Shown one piece after another: positions 18,978 through 29,150 of a stretch of DNA of 64,000 bases. The translations under genes and the position numbers were made by a program. Source of the DNA: RPQJ01 sp963846885 (GTDB taxonomy: Bacteria; Pseudomonadota; Gammaproteobacteria; Steroidobacterales; Steroidobacteraceae); assembly GCA_963846885.1 (NCBI GenBank), contig CAWJXS010000020.1, positions 124,001 through 188,000 of the forward strand. The letters run 5' to 3'. The notes under the pieces are model-generated. The model saw nothing but the letters and a program-made list of their open reading frames with translations. It was not told where the DNA came from and did not search any database. How positions within the stretch are numbered: position 1 is the first letter of the stretch; each line of letters begins with the position of its first letter.

Positions 18978-19669
18978 ACAACCGCCTTCTCGCCGGACTC
19001 TTTCTGCTGGCCGGAATCGCCGGTGCAGCGGCCTATTACGTGACGATGAAGCCTGGCACGGCGACACCCTCGTCCGCCACGACGAATGCCACAACGGACC
19101 CGTCGACCGGCGCGGGCGACGCTGCGGGCGCAGCACCCGGCGCGTCCCAGCTGGCGGCAACCATCCCCGCTTTCCAGCTGGCCGACCAGGACGGCGTGAT
19201 GCGCTCGCTCAAGGACGACTGGACTGGCAAGGCCCTGATCGTGAATTTCTGGGCCACCTGGTGCGCACCGTGCCGGCGCGAGATCCCGCTGTTGAAGCAA
19301 CTGGCCGCCGAGCACGCGGGCGAGAACTTCCAGGTGGTCGGCATCGCGGTCGACTTCCGCGACAAGGTGCTGGCTTACGCCAAGGAAATGCAGATCGACT
19401 ACCCGATGCTGATCGGCGAGCAGGAAGCGCTCGATGCAGCGGCCGCCTTCGGCGTCGACGCCCTCGGCCTGCCGTTCACGATCTTCACCGACACGGGGGG
19501 CCGGGTGATCGCGCTGCACATGGGCGAGTTGACCGCAGCCGAGGCGGACATCATTCTAGGGGCGGTGCGGGAGGTGAACGCCGGCCGCTCGGACCCGGCC
19601 CAGGCCCGGGCCGCCATCGAAGCGGGGCTGGCGGCGCTACCCCCGTCGCACGATGCCGAGGGTGCCTGA
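18974..19669 (+). CDS. TlpA/ResA-like thioredoxin family protein
   Basis: A 231-residue thiol-redox protein with an N-terminal membrane anchor (RLLAGLFLLAGIAGAAAYYV, residues 4-23), an Ala/Thr-rich linker (30-60) and a periplasmic thioredoxin fold containing FWATWCAPCRREIPLL (Cys97/Cys100) and the cis-Pro region GLPFTIFTDTGG. It overlaps the dsbD stop by four bases and is a natural electron acceptor from DsbD. Typical partners reduce apocytochrome c or other periplasmic disulfides. Confidence 0.92.
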   Translation: MNNRLLAGLFLLAGIAGAAAYYVTMKPGTATPSSATTNATTDPSTGAGDAAGAAPGASQLAATIPAFQLADQDGVMRSLKDDWTGKALIVNFWATWCAPCRREIPLLKQLAAEHAGENFQVVGIAVDFRDKVLAYAKEMQIDYPMLIGEQEALDAAAAFGVDALGLPFTIFTDTGGRVIALHMGELTAAEADIILGAVREVNAGRSDPAQARAAIEAGLAALPPSHDAEGA

Positions 19670-19793
19670 GCGCAAATACCGCCACTTTGCATAGAAACGC
19701 CGCGATCTGAGCCGATCCGCGGCAGAAAACTGTCGCAATTCGGCGACACTCTGGTTAGACTGCGCGCCCAACCAGCCCTCCCTCGCGAAGGCC

Positions 19794-20264
19794 ATGGCGC
19801 ACATCCTCCTCCTGAACGGTCCCAACCTGAACCTGCTCGGCAGCCGCGAGCCGGGCGTCTATGGCCACGTGACCCTCGAGCAGATCCATGAGCGCACAAC
19901 CCAGCTGGCGGCAGAGTTCGGGCACCGGCTGACCGCGAAGCAAAGCAACTCGGAAGCCGAACTCATCGGCTGCATCCACCAGGCGCCGGACAGCCACGTC
20001 GCCTACATCATCTTCAATCCGGCCGGCTTCACGCACACCAGCGTGGCGCTGCGCGACGCGTTGCTGGCCGTGAAGATCCCGTTCATCGAAATCCACCTGA
20101 GCAACGTGCACGCGCGCGAAACGTTCAGGCATCACTCCTACTTCTCCGACATCGCCGTCGGGACCATCACGGGTCTGGGCGCTGTCGGCTACGAGCTGGC
20201 GCTGCGCGCTGCCAACCAGCACCTCACAACGGGCAAGCCTGGCAACCCGCCGCTGCCCAACTGA
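19794..20264 (+). CDS. aroQ: type II 3-dehydroquinate dehydratase
   Basis: A 156-residue shikimate-pathway enzyme that dehydrates 3-dehydroquinate; type II enzymes are dodecamers. It shows ILLLNGPNLNLLGSREPGVYG with the catalytic Tyr23, the FNPAGFTHTSVALRDAL segment and IEIHLSNVHARETFRHHS with the catalytic His. The neighbourhood aroQ-accB-accC is classic for gammaproteobacteria; accB begins 26 bases later. Confidence 0.97.
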   Translation: MAHILLLNGPNLNLLGSREPGVYGHVTLEQIHERTTQLAAEFGHRLTAKQSNSEAELIGCIHQAPDSHVAYIIFNPAGFTHTSVALRDALLAVKIPFIEIHLSNVHARETFRHHSYFSDIAVGTITGLGAVGYELALRAANQHLTTGKPGNPPLPN

Positions 20265-20290
20265 TCCGGATCCGGGGGGATCACACTGCA

Positions 20291-20767
20291 ATGGATATCC
20301 GCAAGGTCAAGAAGCTGATCGAACTGCTCGATGAGACCGGCGTTGCCGAGATCGAGATCAAGGAAGGCGAGGAATCCGTACGGATCAGCCGGCACCCCGC
20401 CGGTGCCACGTACGCGATGATGCCGCAGCACATGTCGTACGCGCCGGCCCAGGCGCCGGCACCCGCTGCGGCACCCGCCCTCAGTGCGGCGGCGACCGCC
20501 GCCGCTGAACAGGCACAACGTGCAGCCGTCGCCGACCAGACGGTCACGGCGCCGATGGTCGGCACGTTCTATTCGGCCTCGGCGCCCGGCGCCAAGCCGT
20601 TCGTCGACATCGGCTCGGAGGTGAAGGCCGGCGACGTGCTCTGCATCATCGAAGCGATGAAGATGATGAACCAGATCGAGTCGGACAAGGCCGGTCGCAT
20701 CGTTTCGGTGCTGGCGAAGAACGGCGACCCGGTCGAGTTCGGCCAGCCGCTCTTCGTCATCGAGTAA
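20291..20767 (+). CDS. accB: biotin carboxyl carrier protein of acetyl-CoA carboxylase
   Basis: A 158-residue BCCP: N-terminal domain (MDIRKVKKLIELLDETGVAE), an Ala/Pro-rich flexible linker (about 50-82) and the C-terminal biotinyl domain with CIIEAMKMMNQIE, where Lys124 is biotinylated. It carries carboxyl groups from AccC to the carboxyltransferase in the first step of fatty-acid synthesis. Fifteen bases before accC. Confidence 0.98.
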   Translation: MDIRKVKKLIELLDETGVAEIEIKEGEESVRISRHPAGATYAMMPQHMSYAPAQAPAPAAAPALSAAATAAAEQAQRAAVADQTVTAPMVGTFYSASAPGAKPFVDIGSEVKAGDVLCIIEAMKMMNQIESDKAGRIVSVLAKNGDPVEFGQPLFVIE

Positions 20768-20782
20768 GCGGGCACCGCCCAG

Positions 20783-22126
<1,344 letters not shown>

Positions 22127-22149
22127 CGGGCGAGTTCCCGGGAGGGCTT

Positions 22150-22171
22150 CCGGCGGGCGGCTGCCCGCCGG
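22150..22171. terminator. GC hairpin after accC
   Basis: CCGGCGGGC, loop GGCT, GCCCGCCGG lies 24 bases past the accC stop. There is no clear T run, so it is a possible weak or factor-assisted terminator. Confidence 0.4.
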
Positions 22172-22322
22172 AGCCTCACGCCTGCTGGTTGAGCCTTCCG
22201 CAGCGACGCCGCCCTGCCAGCCCCCAATGTGCGGTGCCGCACCGAGTTCGAAGCGCCATCGCGGCTAACCTCACCGTGTCCTGGAAGGCAAGATTGTGCC
22301 TGCGCCCGGGCAAGGAGGCGGT

Positions 22323-23450
22323 GTGCGACTCGGCGAATTCATTGATCGTGACATGGAGGTCATCCAGCAGCGATGGGAAGCGTTCGCAACAGCGCGCATC
22401 CCTGCAGCAGACCGCATGTCCTCGCGCTCGCTGCGCGACCATTTGCCGGAGATTCTGCAGGCCATCGTTGCCGACCTTGCGAGCCCCCAGACCGCTGACG
22501 CGCAGGCAGCCAAGTCGATGGGCATGGCGCCCATCGTCGTCGACGCTCCGCATACCGCGGCGCAGACGCACGCCGTGTTGCGGGCCGAGAGCGGATTCGA
22601 CATCGAGCAACTCGCTTCCGAGTATCGCGCGCTGCGCGCGAGCGTGCTGAGCGGCTGGATCGAGGCGTGCCTGCCGGAGCCCGCCGACTTCACGGACATG
22701 CTGCGTTTCAACGAGGCCATCGACCAGGCGCTCACCGAATCGATCGCGTACTTCACGTCGCACGTCACGCGTGCACGCAACCTGCTGCTCGCCATGCTGA
22801 GTCACGACATGCGCAGTCCGCTGCAGACCATCCAGCTGACGGCCCGCTCGCTGCAGGCACTCCACGCCAGTCCGGCCGCAGATCACGCGGCCGAACGCCT
22901 GATCCGCGCCGGCGGACGCATGAAGAAACTGCTGGATGACCAGATCGACTTCAGCCTCTCCGAACTTGGCCTCGGCATTCGAGTGACGCGTCAGCATGTC
23001 GACCTGGCGCCGGTCTGTGCCGAGGAACTGGACCAGATCCGTGCGGCCCATGCCGAGCGCCAGCTGGAAATGGAAGTGAGCGGAGACTGCAGCGGCGTCT
23101 GGGATTCGAGCCGCATCCAGCAGCTGCTCAACAACCTGGTCGTGAACGCGGTCAACTACGGCGAGCCTGGGGAGGCGATTCGCATCGTCCTGCGCGGCAG
23201 CCCGCAAGACGTCTCCCTGACCGTGGAAAACGCGGGCGAGACGATCGATGGCGAAACGCTGGCACACCTCTTCGAGCCCATGCGACGGGGCAACGGGCGG
23301 GGCGCGAAGCACGACTCGGGACTGGGCCTCGGGCTCTTTATCGCCAGCGAAATCACCAAGGCTCACGGCGGCGTGATTGCCGTTGGCTCGAAGGATCGTA
23401 GAACCGTTTTCTCCGTGAACCTGCCCAAACCCGCGCTCGAAGCCAACTGA
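22323..23450 (+). CDS. soluble sensor histidine kinase with RsbRD-like N-terminal domain
   Basis: A 375-residue cytoplasmic kinase; GTG 22323 is preferred because AAGGAGG lies just before it (GTG 22296 is an alternative). Residues about 5-150 are helical and resemble the RsbRD/globin-like sensory domain (DMEVIQQRWEAFATARIP, RSLRDHLPEILQAIV). The kinase core has the H-box MLSHDMRSPLQTIQL, the N-box LLNNLVVNAVNYG and the G-box DSGLGLGLFIASEI, so it should be active. No cognate regulator is adjacent. It ends just before the 26-bp inverted repeat facing the polyketide operon. Confidence 0.85.
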   Translation: MRLGEFIDRDMEVIQQRWEAFATARIPAADRMSSRSLRDHLPEILQAIVADLASPQTADAQAAKSMGMAPIVVDAPHTAAQTHAVLRAESGFDIEQLASEYRALRASVLSGWIEACLPEPADFTDMLRFNEAIDQALTESIAYFTSHVTRARNLLLAMLSHDMRSPLQTIQLTARSLQALHASPAADHAAERLIRAGGRMKKLLDDQIDFSLSELGLGIRVTRQHVDLAPVCAEELDQIRAAHAERQLEMEVSGDCSGVWDSSRIQQLLNNLVVNAVNYGEPGEAIRIVLRGSPQDVSLTVENAGETIDGETLAHLFEPMRRGNGRGAKHDSGLGLGLFIASEITKAHGGVIAVGSKDRRTVFSVNLPKPALEAN

Positions 23451-23456
23451 GCCGCC

Positions 23457-23513
23457 GGAAATAGGGGACATTCACCTATTTCTGGCGGAAATAGGTGAAT
23501 GTCCCCTATTTCC
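23457..23513. repeat. perfect 26-bp inverted repeat
   Basis: Arms 23457-23482 and 23488-23513 are exact reverse complements (26 of 26) around a five-base loop TGGCG. The core reads GGGGACATTCACCTATTTC. It sits between the convergent kinase and ketosynthase genes and could act as a two-way terminator. Similar ATAGGTGAATGTCCCC sequences are, from memory, dispersed in gammaproteobacterial genomes, often near Y1 (REP-associated) transposases; none is present here. Confidence 0.85.
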
Positions 23514-23516
23514 ACG

Positions 23517-24746
23517 CTACGGCGCGGCCCGCAGCACCAGCACTGCATTGGCCCCGCCGAACGCAAACGAATTCGAGATCATGGTCCGTGCAACGACCCC
23601 CTCGCGCACGCGATTGGGCACGTAGTCCAGGTCGCATTCGGGATCGGGCGATTCGAGATGCATGGTCGGCAACGCGACCTGGCGTCGCATCGCCAGCAGC
23701 GACAGCGCGCATTCGAGCGCGCCGGCTGCGCCCAGCAAGTGGCCGTGCATGGCCTTGGTCGCGCTGATCGGGATGCGGGCGGCACGCGCACCGAAGACCG
23801 CCTTGATCGCGCCGGTTTCCACGCCATCGTTTGCCTGCGTGCCCGTGCCGTGCGCGTTGATCGCGTCGATCGCCGACGGATCGATGGCCGCCGCAAGCAG
23901 CGCAGCCTCGATGGCCGCAGCCTGGCCTTCGATGCTGGGGCGCGTGATGTGCCCAGCGTCGTTCGCGAAGCCGTAGCCGGCGATCTCGCCGAGAATGGTC
24001 GCGCCGCGCGCGACGGCTCGCTCCCAGGCTTCGAGCACGATCATTGCCGCGCCCTCGCCGAGCACCATGCCGCTGCGATCCAGCGCAAACGGCTTGCACG
24101 AGGCCGCCGCATTCTCCGCGTCGACCGTTGCCAGCGTGTGCAGCGCTTCCCAGGCCTTCAGCGAACCGAACGCCAGTGGCGCCTCGGCGCCGCCGGCGAG
24201 CGCCATGTCGAGGTCACCGCGTGCGATGCGCTGGGCCGCCTCGCCGATGGCCACGGCCGACGATGAGCACGCCGTCGAGTAGGTGAAATTGGGTCCGCGC
24301 AGGTCGTGCTCGATGCCGATCCAGGCCGCGGGCGCGTTGTGCATGCCCATCAGCACCGTGAACGGCTTGACCCGATCGGAGCGGGCTTCGTACAGCGAAC
24401 GGTAGCCCTCATCGCTCGATTGCGCGCCGCCCATGCCCGTGCCCAGGAATACACCGACGCGGCTGCGGTCGGCCTGCGCCAGGTCGACCTTCGATTCGAC
24501 CAGTGCCTGGCGAGCCGCGAAGCACGCGAACTGGCTGACGCGATCGAGCATGCGCAGGCGGGGCGGTTCGAAATGCTTCGCGCCATCGAACTGCGATGAC
24601 GCCACGAGCGCACCCGTGAGTCGCTGCGCGAACGGCGCGTCGAGCCGGTGAATGCCCGAGCGGCCGGCACAGGCATTGGCAAGGACCTCCGCCGGGTCGT
24701 TGCCCAGCGGCGAGACGATACCGATGCCGGTGACGGCGACCCGCAT
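23517..24746 (-). CDS. FabF-like beta-ketoacyl-ACP synthase (polyketide operon)
   Basis: A 409-residue ketosynthase of the KAS II type, last gene of the five-gene operon. Catalytic Cys160 lies in YSTACSSSAVAIGEA, His299 in NAHGTGTQAND and His334 in SATKAMHGHLLGAAGA, so the decarboxylating condensation triad is intact. Its ATG overlaps the ACP stop by one base. Because accBC and normal fatty-acid genes are separate, this copy probably serves the neighbouring type III polyketide synthase pathway, for example by building or extending the acyl starter on the partner ACP. Confidence 0.92.
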   Translation of the reverse strand: MRVAVTGIGIVSPLGNDPAEVLANACAGRSGIHRLDAPFAQRLTGALVASSQFDGAKHFEPPRLRMLDRVSQFACFAARQALVESKVDLAQADRSRVGVFLGTGMGGAQSSDEGYRSLYEARSDRVKPFTVLMGMHNAPAAWIGIEHDLRGPNFTYSTACSSSAVAIGEAAQRIARGDLDMALAGGAEAPLAFGSLKAWEALHTLATVDAENAAASCKPFALDRSGMVLGEGAAMIVLEAWERAVARGATILGEIAGYGFANDAGHITRPSIEGQAAAIEAALLAAAIDPSAIDAINAHGTGTQANDGVETGAIKAVFGARAARIPISATKAMHGHLLGAAGALECALSLLAMRRQVALPTMHLESPDPECDLDYVPNRVREGVVARTMISNSFAFGGANAVLVLRAAP

Positions 24747-25036
24747 CAGCGACCCGGCACCGCGCCCGCGGCAGCCACACTGCCCAGGGCCGCACCGGCC
24801 TGTTGCGTGGCGACGAGGTCGTCGATGTAGCCCACGACGTCGCCGACGGTCTTCAGCACGACCGGTGCACCCGGAATCGTGACCTTGAACTCGTCCTCGA
24901 TGTTGAACATCAGCTCGGCCACGCCGAGCGAGTCGATGCCCAGCGCCTCGAGCGCTGCATCGGGCACGAGCGTGGCCGGATCGAGCTTGTAGTCCTTTAC
25001 CAGCAGCACTCGGAGGCGGTCGATCGTAGTGTTCAT
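24746..25036 (-). CDS. acyl carrier protein (polyketide operon)
   Basis: A 96-residue acyl carrier protein. The phosphopantetheine site is Ser36 in LEALGIDSLGVAELMF; helices before and after it are typical (IDRLRVLLVKDYKL, EDEFKVTIPG, TVGDVVGYIDDLV). A short Ala/Gly tail (AGAALGSVAAAGAVPGR) is extra. It overlaps the ketosynthase start by one base and begins one base after the oxidoreductase stop. Confidence 0.92.
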   Translation of the reverse strand: MNTTIDRLRVLLVKDYKLDPATLVPDAALEALGIDSLGVAELMFNIEDEFKVTIPGAPVVLKTVGDVVGYIDDLVATQQAGAALGSVAAAGAVPGR

Positions 25037-25037
25037 G

Positions 25038-26246
25038 TCACGTCCTTGGGGCCTGTCTCATGGGTGTCTTGATACGTGCGCCGAGCGTCAGCATCCCTGG
25101 CCAAGCCTGCGCCAGGACGATCAGCGGCACCGTGGTTCGCGGCCGCATTGCCATGTGCGCGAAGCCCGCGGCAAACAGCAGTCGTGGCTCGAACTGCCGC
25201 CGCCACTGCGTCTCGTACTGGCGGGCAACGTCGCGTTGTTGCGCCATCGCGGCACCGTTCGGCTTGCCGCGGGCGATCAGGTAGTGCGTCAGCAGCCGTG
25301 CCGCTTGCAGCGCCATGCTCATGCCTTCGCCGATGATCGGATGCGCTTCGCCGGCAGCGTTGCCGATCCGGAACGGGCCTGCGTGAGCGTCGACGCGAAC
25401 GCCTGGGTTGAGCGGCCCGGACGCGAGCCAGGGGCCGGCACGGGTCGCAGGGTGGAGCGCCATGCGAACGCCGCGGCACTGCGCCTGCAGATACGCCTCG
25501 ACAACCTCACCGGCACGGACTCCCGTCCTGGCGAGCCGGCAGGTTTCCAACCGGTCGCGACGGATACAGCACGCCACGGTGGTCAGGCCGTCGTCGGCGA
25601 CGACCATGCCGCCATAGCCGCCGTCGAACGCGAGCACGGGCAGCAGGCCGTCGGCGAGATCCGCATTGCGGAAGTTCGCCTTGAACGCCAGCAGGTCCGC
25701 TGGGCGCGGCGTCCGCCGTGCAACCTGGCGCGCCGACGGCAGCGCCTCCCACGAGCCGTGGGCATCGATTGCAACGCGCGCATGCAGGACTTGCGACTGG
25801 TCCTGCTGCATTGAATTGATGCGGCACTGCCAGTCGCCGGGCCCGCCGTCGATTGCCTGCACGGACCAGGGCTGCAGCACTTCGACTCCCACTGCACGTG
25901 CCCGCTCGAGCAGCAATACGTCGAGCGTTTCGCGGCCGAGCGCACGGCCCCAGTGGTCCGTGCCTGCCGCGGGCCGCGGCAGGTCTGCCTCGATCGTACG
26001 CTCACCGCTCATCAGGGCGACCCTGCGCAGTGCCGGCCCAGCCATGGCGTCGAATGCGTCGCCGATGCCGAGGTCGTCGAGCAGCGGCAGGTTGCTCGCC
26101 GCCACGCACTCACCGCAAACCTTGCGGCGCGGAAAGACCTCTTTCTCTACCAGCGCGACCGACCATCCCGCGCGGGCCAGGAGAATCGCTGCAGCGGATC
26201 CGGCAGGACCGGCACCGACGATGACTGCATCGCGCATGGACTGCAT
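25038..26246 (-). CDS. FAD-dependent oxidoreductase (polyketide operon)
   Basis: A 402-residue flavoprotein of the geranylgeranyl-reductase/aromatic-hydroxylase type. It has the dinucleotide motif VIVGAGPAGSAAAILLARAG at the N-terminus, a CGECVAASNL segment, and the second FAD motif GNAAGEAHPIIGEGMSMALQAA-like region around residues 300-325 (key residues G, A, G, E, H, P, G, G). The ATG at 26246 overlaps the methyltransferase stop by one base. In SrsABC-like systems a flavoprotein hydroxylates the polyketide product; that role is inferred here. Confidence 0.88.
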   Translation of the reverse strand: MQSMRDAVIVGAGPAGSAAAILLARAGWSVALVEKEVFPRRKVCGECVAASNLPLLDDLGIGDAFDAMAGPALRRVALMSGERTIEADLPRPAAGTDHWGRALGRETLDVLLLERARAVGVEVLQPWSVQAIDGGPGDWQCRINSMQQDQSQVLHARVAIDAHGSWEALPSARQVARRTPRPADLLAFKANFRNADLADGLLPVLAFDGGYGGMVVADDGLTTVACCIRRDRLETCRLARTGVRAGEVVEAYLQAQCRGVRMALHPATRAGPWLASGPLNPGVRVDAHAGPFRIGNAAGEAHPIIGEGMSMALQAARLLTHYLIARGKPNGAAMAQQRDVARQYETQWRRQFEPRLLFAAGFAHMAMRPRTTVPLIVLAQAWPGMLTLGARIKTPMRQAPRT

Positions 26247-26974
26247 CACTGCACTCCGCTGCGCGTAGCACGAAAGCAGTGGAGGAATGCACCCGACGCC
26301 GCTTCCTGCAGCTGCCAGTTCGACGTCCCCGGCCACAGCGCAGTGAGTTCACGCCGGCGAAAGCCCGCGTGCACGCTGAGCACGGCATCCCCGCGCGTGA
26401 CGGCGTTGGCGCCGAGAAGTCCGATGAGGTGGCTGCCCGCGAGCGCAAGCCAGCTGCGCCGCGGCTCGCAGGCCAGCAACTCGTTGGTGCTCGCAGCGAT
26501 CGCCCCGAGTACCCGTGTGAGTTCGGGGCCGTCGAAGTGGTGCAGGAAGAGGTTGGCGATCACCACGTCCCACCGGGACGCCGCGCCGGAGGGTGTGGCG
26601 GTGGTTGCACGTGTCCAGTCGAGCACGTCCATGACGCTCGAGCGCGCCGTCCAGCCGCAACGCGCATAGCCTGCGACGGTCGCGTCGTCGACCAGCGCCT
26701 GGCGGTCGAGCAGTGTCAGCTCGACGGCCGGCCAGACGGGCGCAAGCTCGCGGGCAACGCCGAGCAGCAGCGTACCGTCACCGGCACCGAGTTCGAGCAC
26801 GCGCAGCGGTTGCCCCGGCGCGGGCGTCAGTCGCCGCAGATTGCGTACGAGCGGCGTGCGCGTGCGCATGAATTTGTGCACGCGCCGCAGGTCGCGACGC
26901 GAGCGCTCGGCCACCGGATCGGTCGCGGCGAGGCCGTCCAGCAGTTCGTCCTGCACGCGCCGCGGCAACTGCAT
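26246..26974 (-). CDS. class I SAM-dependent methyltransferase (polyketide operon)
   Basis: A 242-residue methyltransferase starting ATG 26974, which overlaps the polyketide synthase stop by one base. Motif I is RVLELGAGDGTLLLGVA, followed by TLLDRQALVDD (acidic ribose-binding strand) and WDVVIANLFLHHFDG (motif IV). The first about 60 residues are Arg-rich and helical. Probable O- or C-methylation of the polyketide product, by position in the operon. Confidence 0.85.
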   Translation of the reverse strand: MQLPRRVQDELLDGLAATDPVAERSRRDLRRVHKFMRTRTPLVRNLRRLTPAPGQPLRVLELGAGDGTLLLGVARELAPVWPAVELTLLDRQALVDDATVAGYARCGWTARSSVMDVLDWTRATTATPSGAASRWDVVIANLFLHHFDGPELTRVLGAIAASTNELLACEPRRSWLALAGSHLIGLLGANAVTRGDAVLSVHAGFRRRELTALWPGTSNWQLQEAASGAFLHCFRATRSGVQ

Positions 26975-28032
26975 CACTGCACCCGCAGCAGCGCGCCGTA
27001 GCAGCTGAAGCCGGCGCCGAAGGACGACAACCACCAGTGACCACCGGGCGCATCGTCCGCCAACGCGGCCGCGAGCACGAAGAAGACGAACGCGCTCGAC
27101 AGGTTGCCGTACTCGCGCAGCATCGCCGCGCTGTAGCGCAGATCGTTCGCGTCGAGGTCCAGCCGCTGCTCCAGCGCGAGCAGCACGTCACGCCCGCCGG
27201 CGTGCATGATCCACGCCGCGATGTCGGCCGCGGTGAGGTCGGCGCGGTCGAGCACGGTCGGCAGCACGCGTGCGGCGTATTCCGCCGCCAACGCCGGCAC
27301 GGCCCGCGTCAGGATGTTGCGCAGCAGGCCTGCCCGCTGCTCGAACATGAGCGCCTTGCGTTCGGCGGGCACGATCAACGATGCGCTGTCCAGCCATTCG
27401 ACGCGCCTCCCGGCCGCTTGCGGCGACCTGGAGAGCACTGCCGCTCCGGCGCCATCCCCGAACAGGCACGCGCTGATCAGCACGCCCGGGTCGTCGTCGA
27501 GGTACATCGCAGCGCTGCTCACTTCGACACAGACCGAGAGCACATGCTCGCAGCGCGCGGACGCGAGCAGATTGCTGGCGAGCTGCAGGTTGGGCAGCGC
27601 CGCGGCGCAGCCGTGCCCGACCAGGTCGTAGGCCTGCACGTCGGCGCGCAGCCCCAGGCGCTCGATCACGTAGCCGGAGAGGCCCGGGCAGAGGTAGCCG
27701 GTGCAGGTGCTGACGATCACCGCGTCGATCTGCGCCGCACTCAGTGCCGCTGACGCGAGCGCGCGTTCGGCTGCGGCCGTGGCCAGCGCGGGAGCGTTGA
27801 GCAAGAAGCGCTGCGCCAGCGTGTCGGGATCGATCGTGAAGCTGTCGGCCAGCGAGTCGAGCGCGAGATGGCGCGTCTCGATCCCGTTGTCACGCTGCAG
27901 CACCGTGCGTGCAATCAGGTGCGACCGCGCGTCGAGCCGCCCGTACCAGTCGGAGTCCTGGAAGGCGGCCAGGCATTCGGACTTCGTATAAATCGTCGTC
28001 GGGGTGGCTGTGCCTAGTCCGCTGAAGTACAT
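26974..28032 (-). CDS. type III polyketide synthase
   Basis: A 352-residue chalcone-synthase-like homodimeric enzyme, first gene of the operon. The catalytic triad is complete: Cys142 in DLVGHGCAAALPNLQLA, His277 in AAWIMHAGGRDVL and Asn310 in LREYGNLSSAFVFF. VSTCTGYLCPGLSGYVIE is also typical. Type III enzymes condense an acyl starter with malonyl units without an ACP; here an ACP and ketosynthase accompany it, which suggests a starter delivered or made by them, as in phenolic-lipid systems. Starter and ring type cannot be predicted from these motifs. Confidence 0.93.
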   Translation of the reverse strand: MYFSGLGTATPTTIYTKSECLAAFQDSDWYGRLDARSHLIARTVLQRDNGIETRHLALDSLADSFTIDPDTLAQRFLLNAPALATAAAERALASAALSAAQIDAVIVSTCTGYLCPGLSGYVIERLGLRADVQAYDLVGHGCAAALPNLQLASNLLASARCEHVLSVCVEVSSAAMYLDDDPGVLISACLFGDGAGAAVLSRSPQAAGRRVEWLDSASLIVPAERKALMFEQRAGLLRNILTRAVPALAAEYAARVLPTVLDRADLTAADIAAWIMHAGGRDVLLALEQRLDLDANDLRYSAAMLREYGNLSSAFVFFVLAAALADDAPGGHWWLSSFGAGFSCYGALLRVQ

Positions 28033-28181
28033 CCGTTCACCTGGCTCGACCGGGATGGCGAGAGATCGACAGTGATCCTGCCCGGTTGGCTGGTCTGTTC
28101 GGTATCGGACAGAGCCTCATTACACGGGCCTGACACTGCCCCTGACTGACCCTGCGCGACGAAACGCATAGACTCGCGGCC

Positions 28182-29136
28182 ATGTCATTCCTGCAACTCA
28201 GCATCGACATCGGCGCGCGCAATCCCGAGCCCTACGAGGACGCCTTGTTCGAGCTCGGCGCGCTGTCGGTCACGCTGCTCGACGCGGCCGACGATCCCGT
28301 GCTGGAGCCGGCGCCCGGTGCGATGCCACTCTGGCCGACGATCATCGTGCGCGCCGTCTTCGCAGCGGACGCCGACATGAACCAGGTGCGCACTGCACTC
28401 GGTGCGACACCCGGGCTCGATCCGTTGCTGGTCGCCGAAAAGGCTGAGTTCGAAGCCGTGGCCGACCGCGCCTGGGAGCGTGAGTGGCTCAAGGACTTCA
28501 GGCCCATGCGGTTCGGCCAGCGGCTCTGGGTCTGCCCGGGTGGCCAGCGACCCGATTCCGCAGGTGACAGCGTCCGGTCCGGCAGTGATCCTCGAACTCG
28601 ACCCCGGTCTCGCGTTCGGCACTGGAACGCACGCCACCACCGCCCTGTGCCTCGAGTGGCTCGACGCAGGGGCCGCGGGCGCGGAAGGGGCCGCGGCCGG
28701 CTGGCTCGCCGGTGCCGACGTCATCGACTACGGCTGCGGGTCGGGCATCCTGGCCATCGCGGCCCTGCTGCTGGGGGCAAAGCAGGCGATCGCCATGGAC
28801 ATCGATCCGCAGGCGCTGCTGGCCACGGGCCAGAATGCGGAGCGCAACGGCGTGCTGGACAGGGTCCGGGTGACAGCCGATCCGGAAATCGGTGGCGGGC
28901 AGTCGGATGTGGTGCTCGCCAACATCCTGGCCGGCCCACTCATCGAACTGGCGCCGCTGCTGGCGGAGCGCACCCGGGCCGGCGGACGCATCGCCCTGAG
29001 CGGCCTGTTGCTCGAGCAGGCGGACGCCGTGACAGAGGCTTACCGCCCGTGGTTTGATATCGCCCTGACTGGCGCACGTGACGGATGGGGGCTATTGACG
29101 GGTCGCCGTCGCGCGCAAGACGGCGTCCTGAAATAG
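28182..29136 (+). pseudogene. prmA: prmA, ribosomal protein L11 methyltransferase, with frameshift
   Basis: PrmA trimethylates ribosomal protein L11. The ATG at 28182 opens the usual N-terminal domain (MSFLQLSIDIGARNPEPYED ... WEREWLKDFRPMRFG). Near 28540-28575 the frame must shift by one base to reach the catalytic part, which is fully conserved: LELDPGLAFGTGTHATT, VIDYGCGSGILAIAAL, VVLANILAGPLIEL and a C-terminus ending GVLK. The span is 955 bases, three times 318 plus one. All motifs survive on either side, so a sequencing error is likely. First gene of the prmA-dusB-fis-purHD row. Confidence 0.88.
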
Positions 29137-29150
29137 AACGATAACGAACG

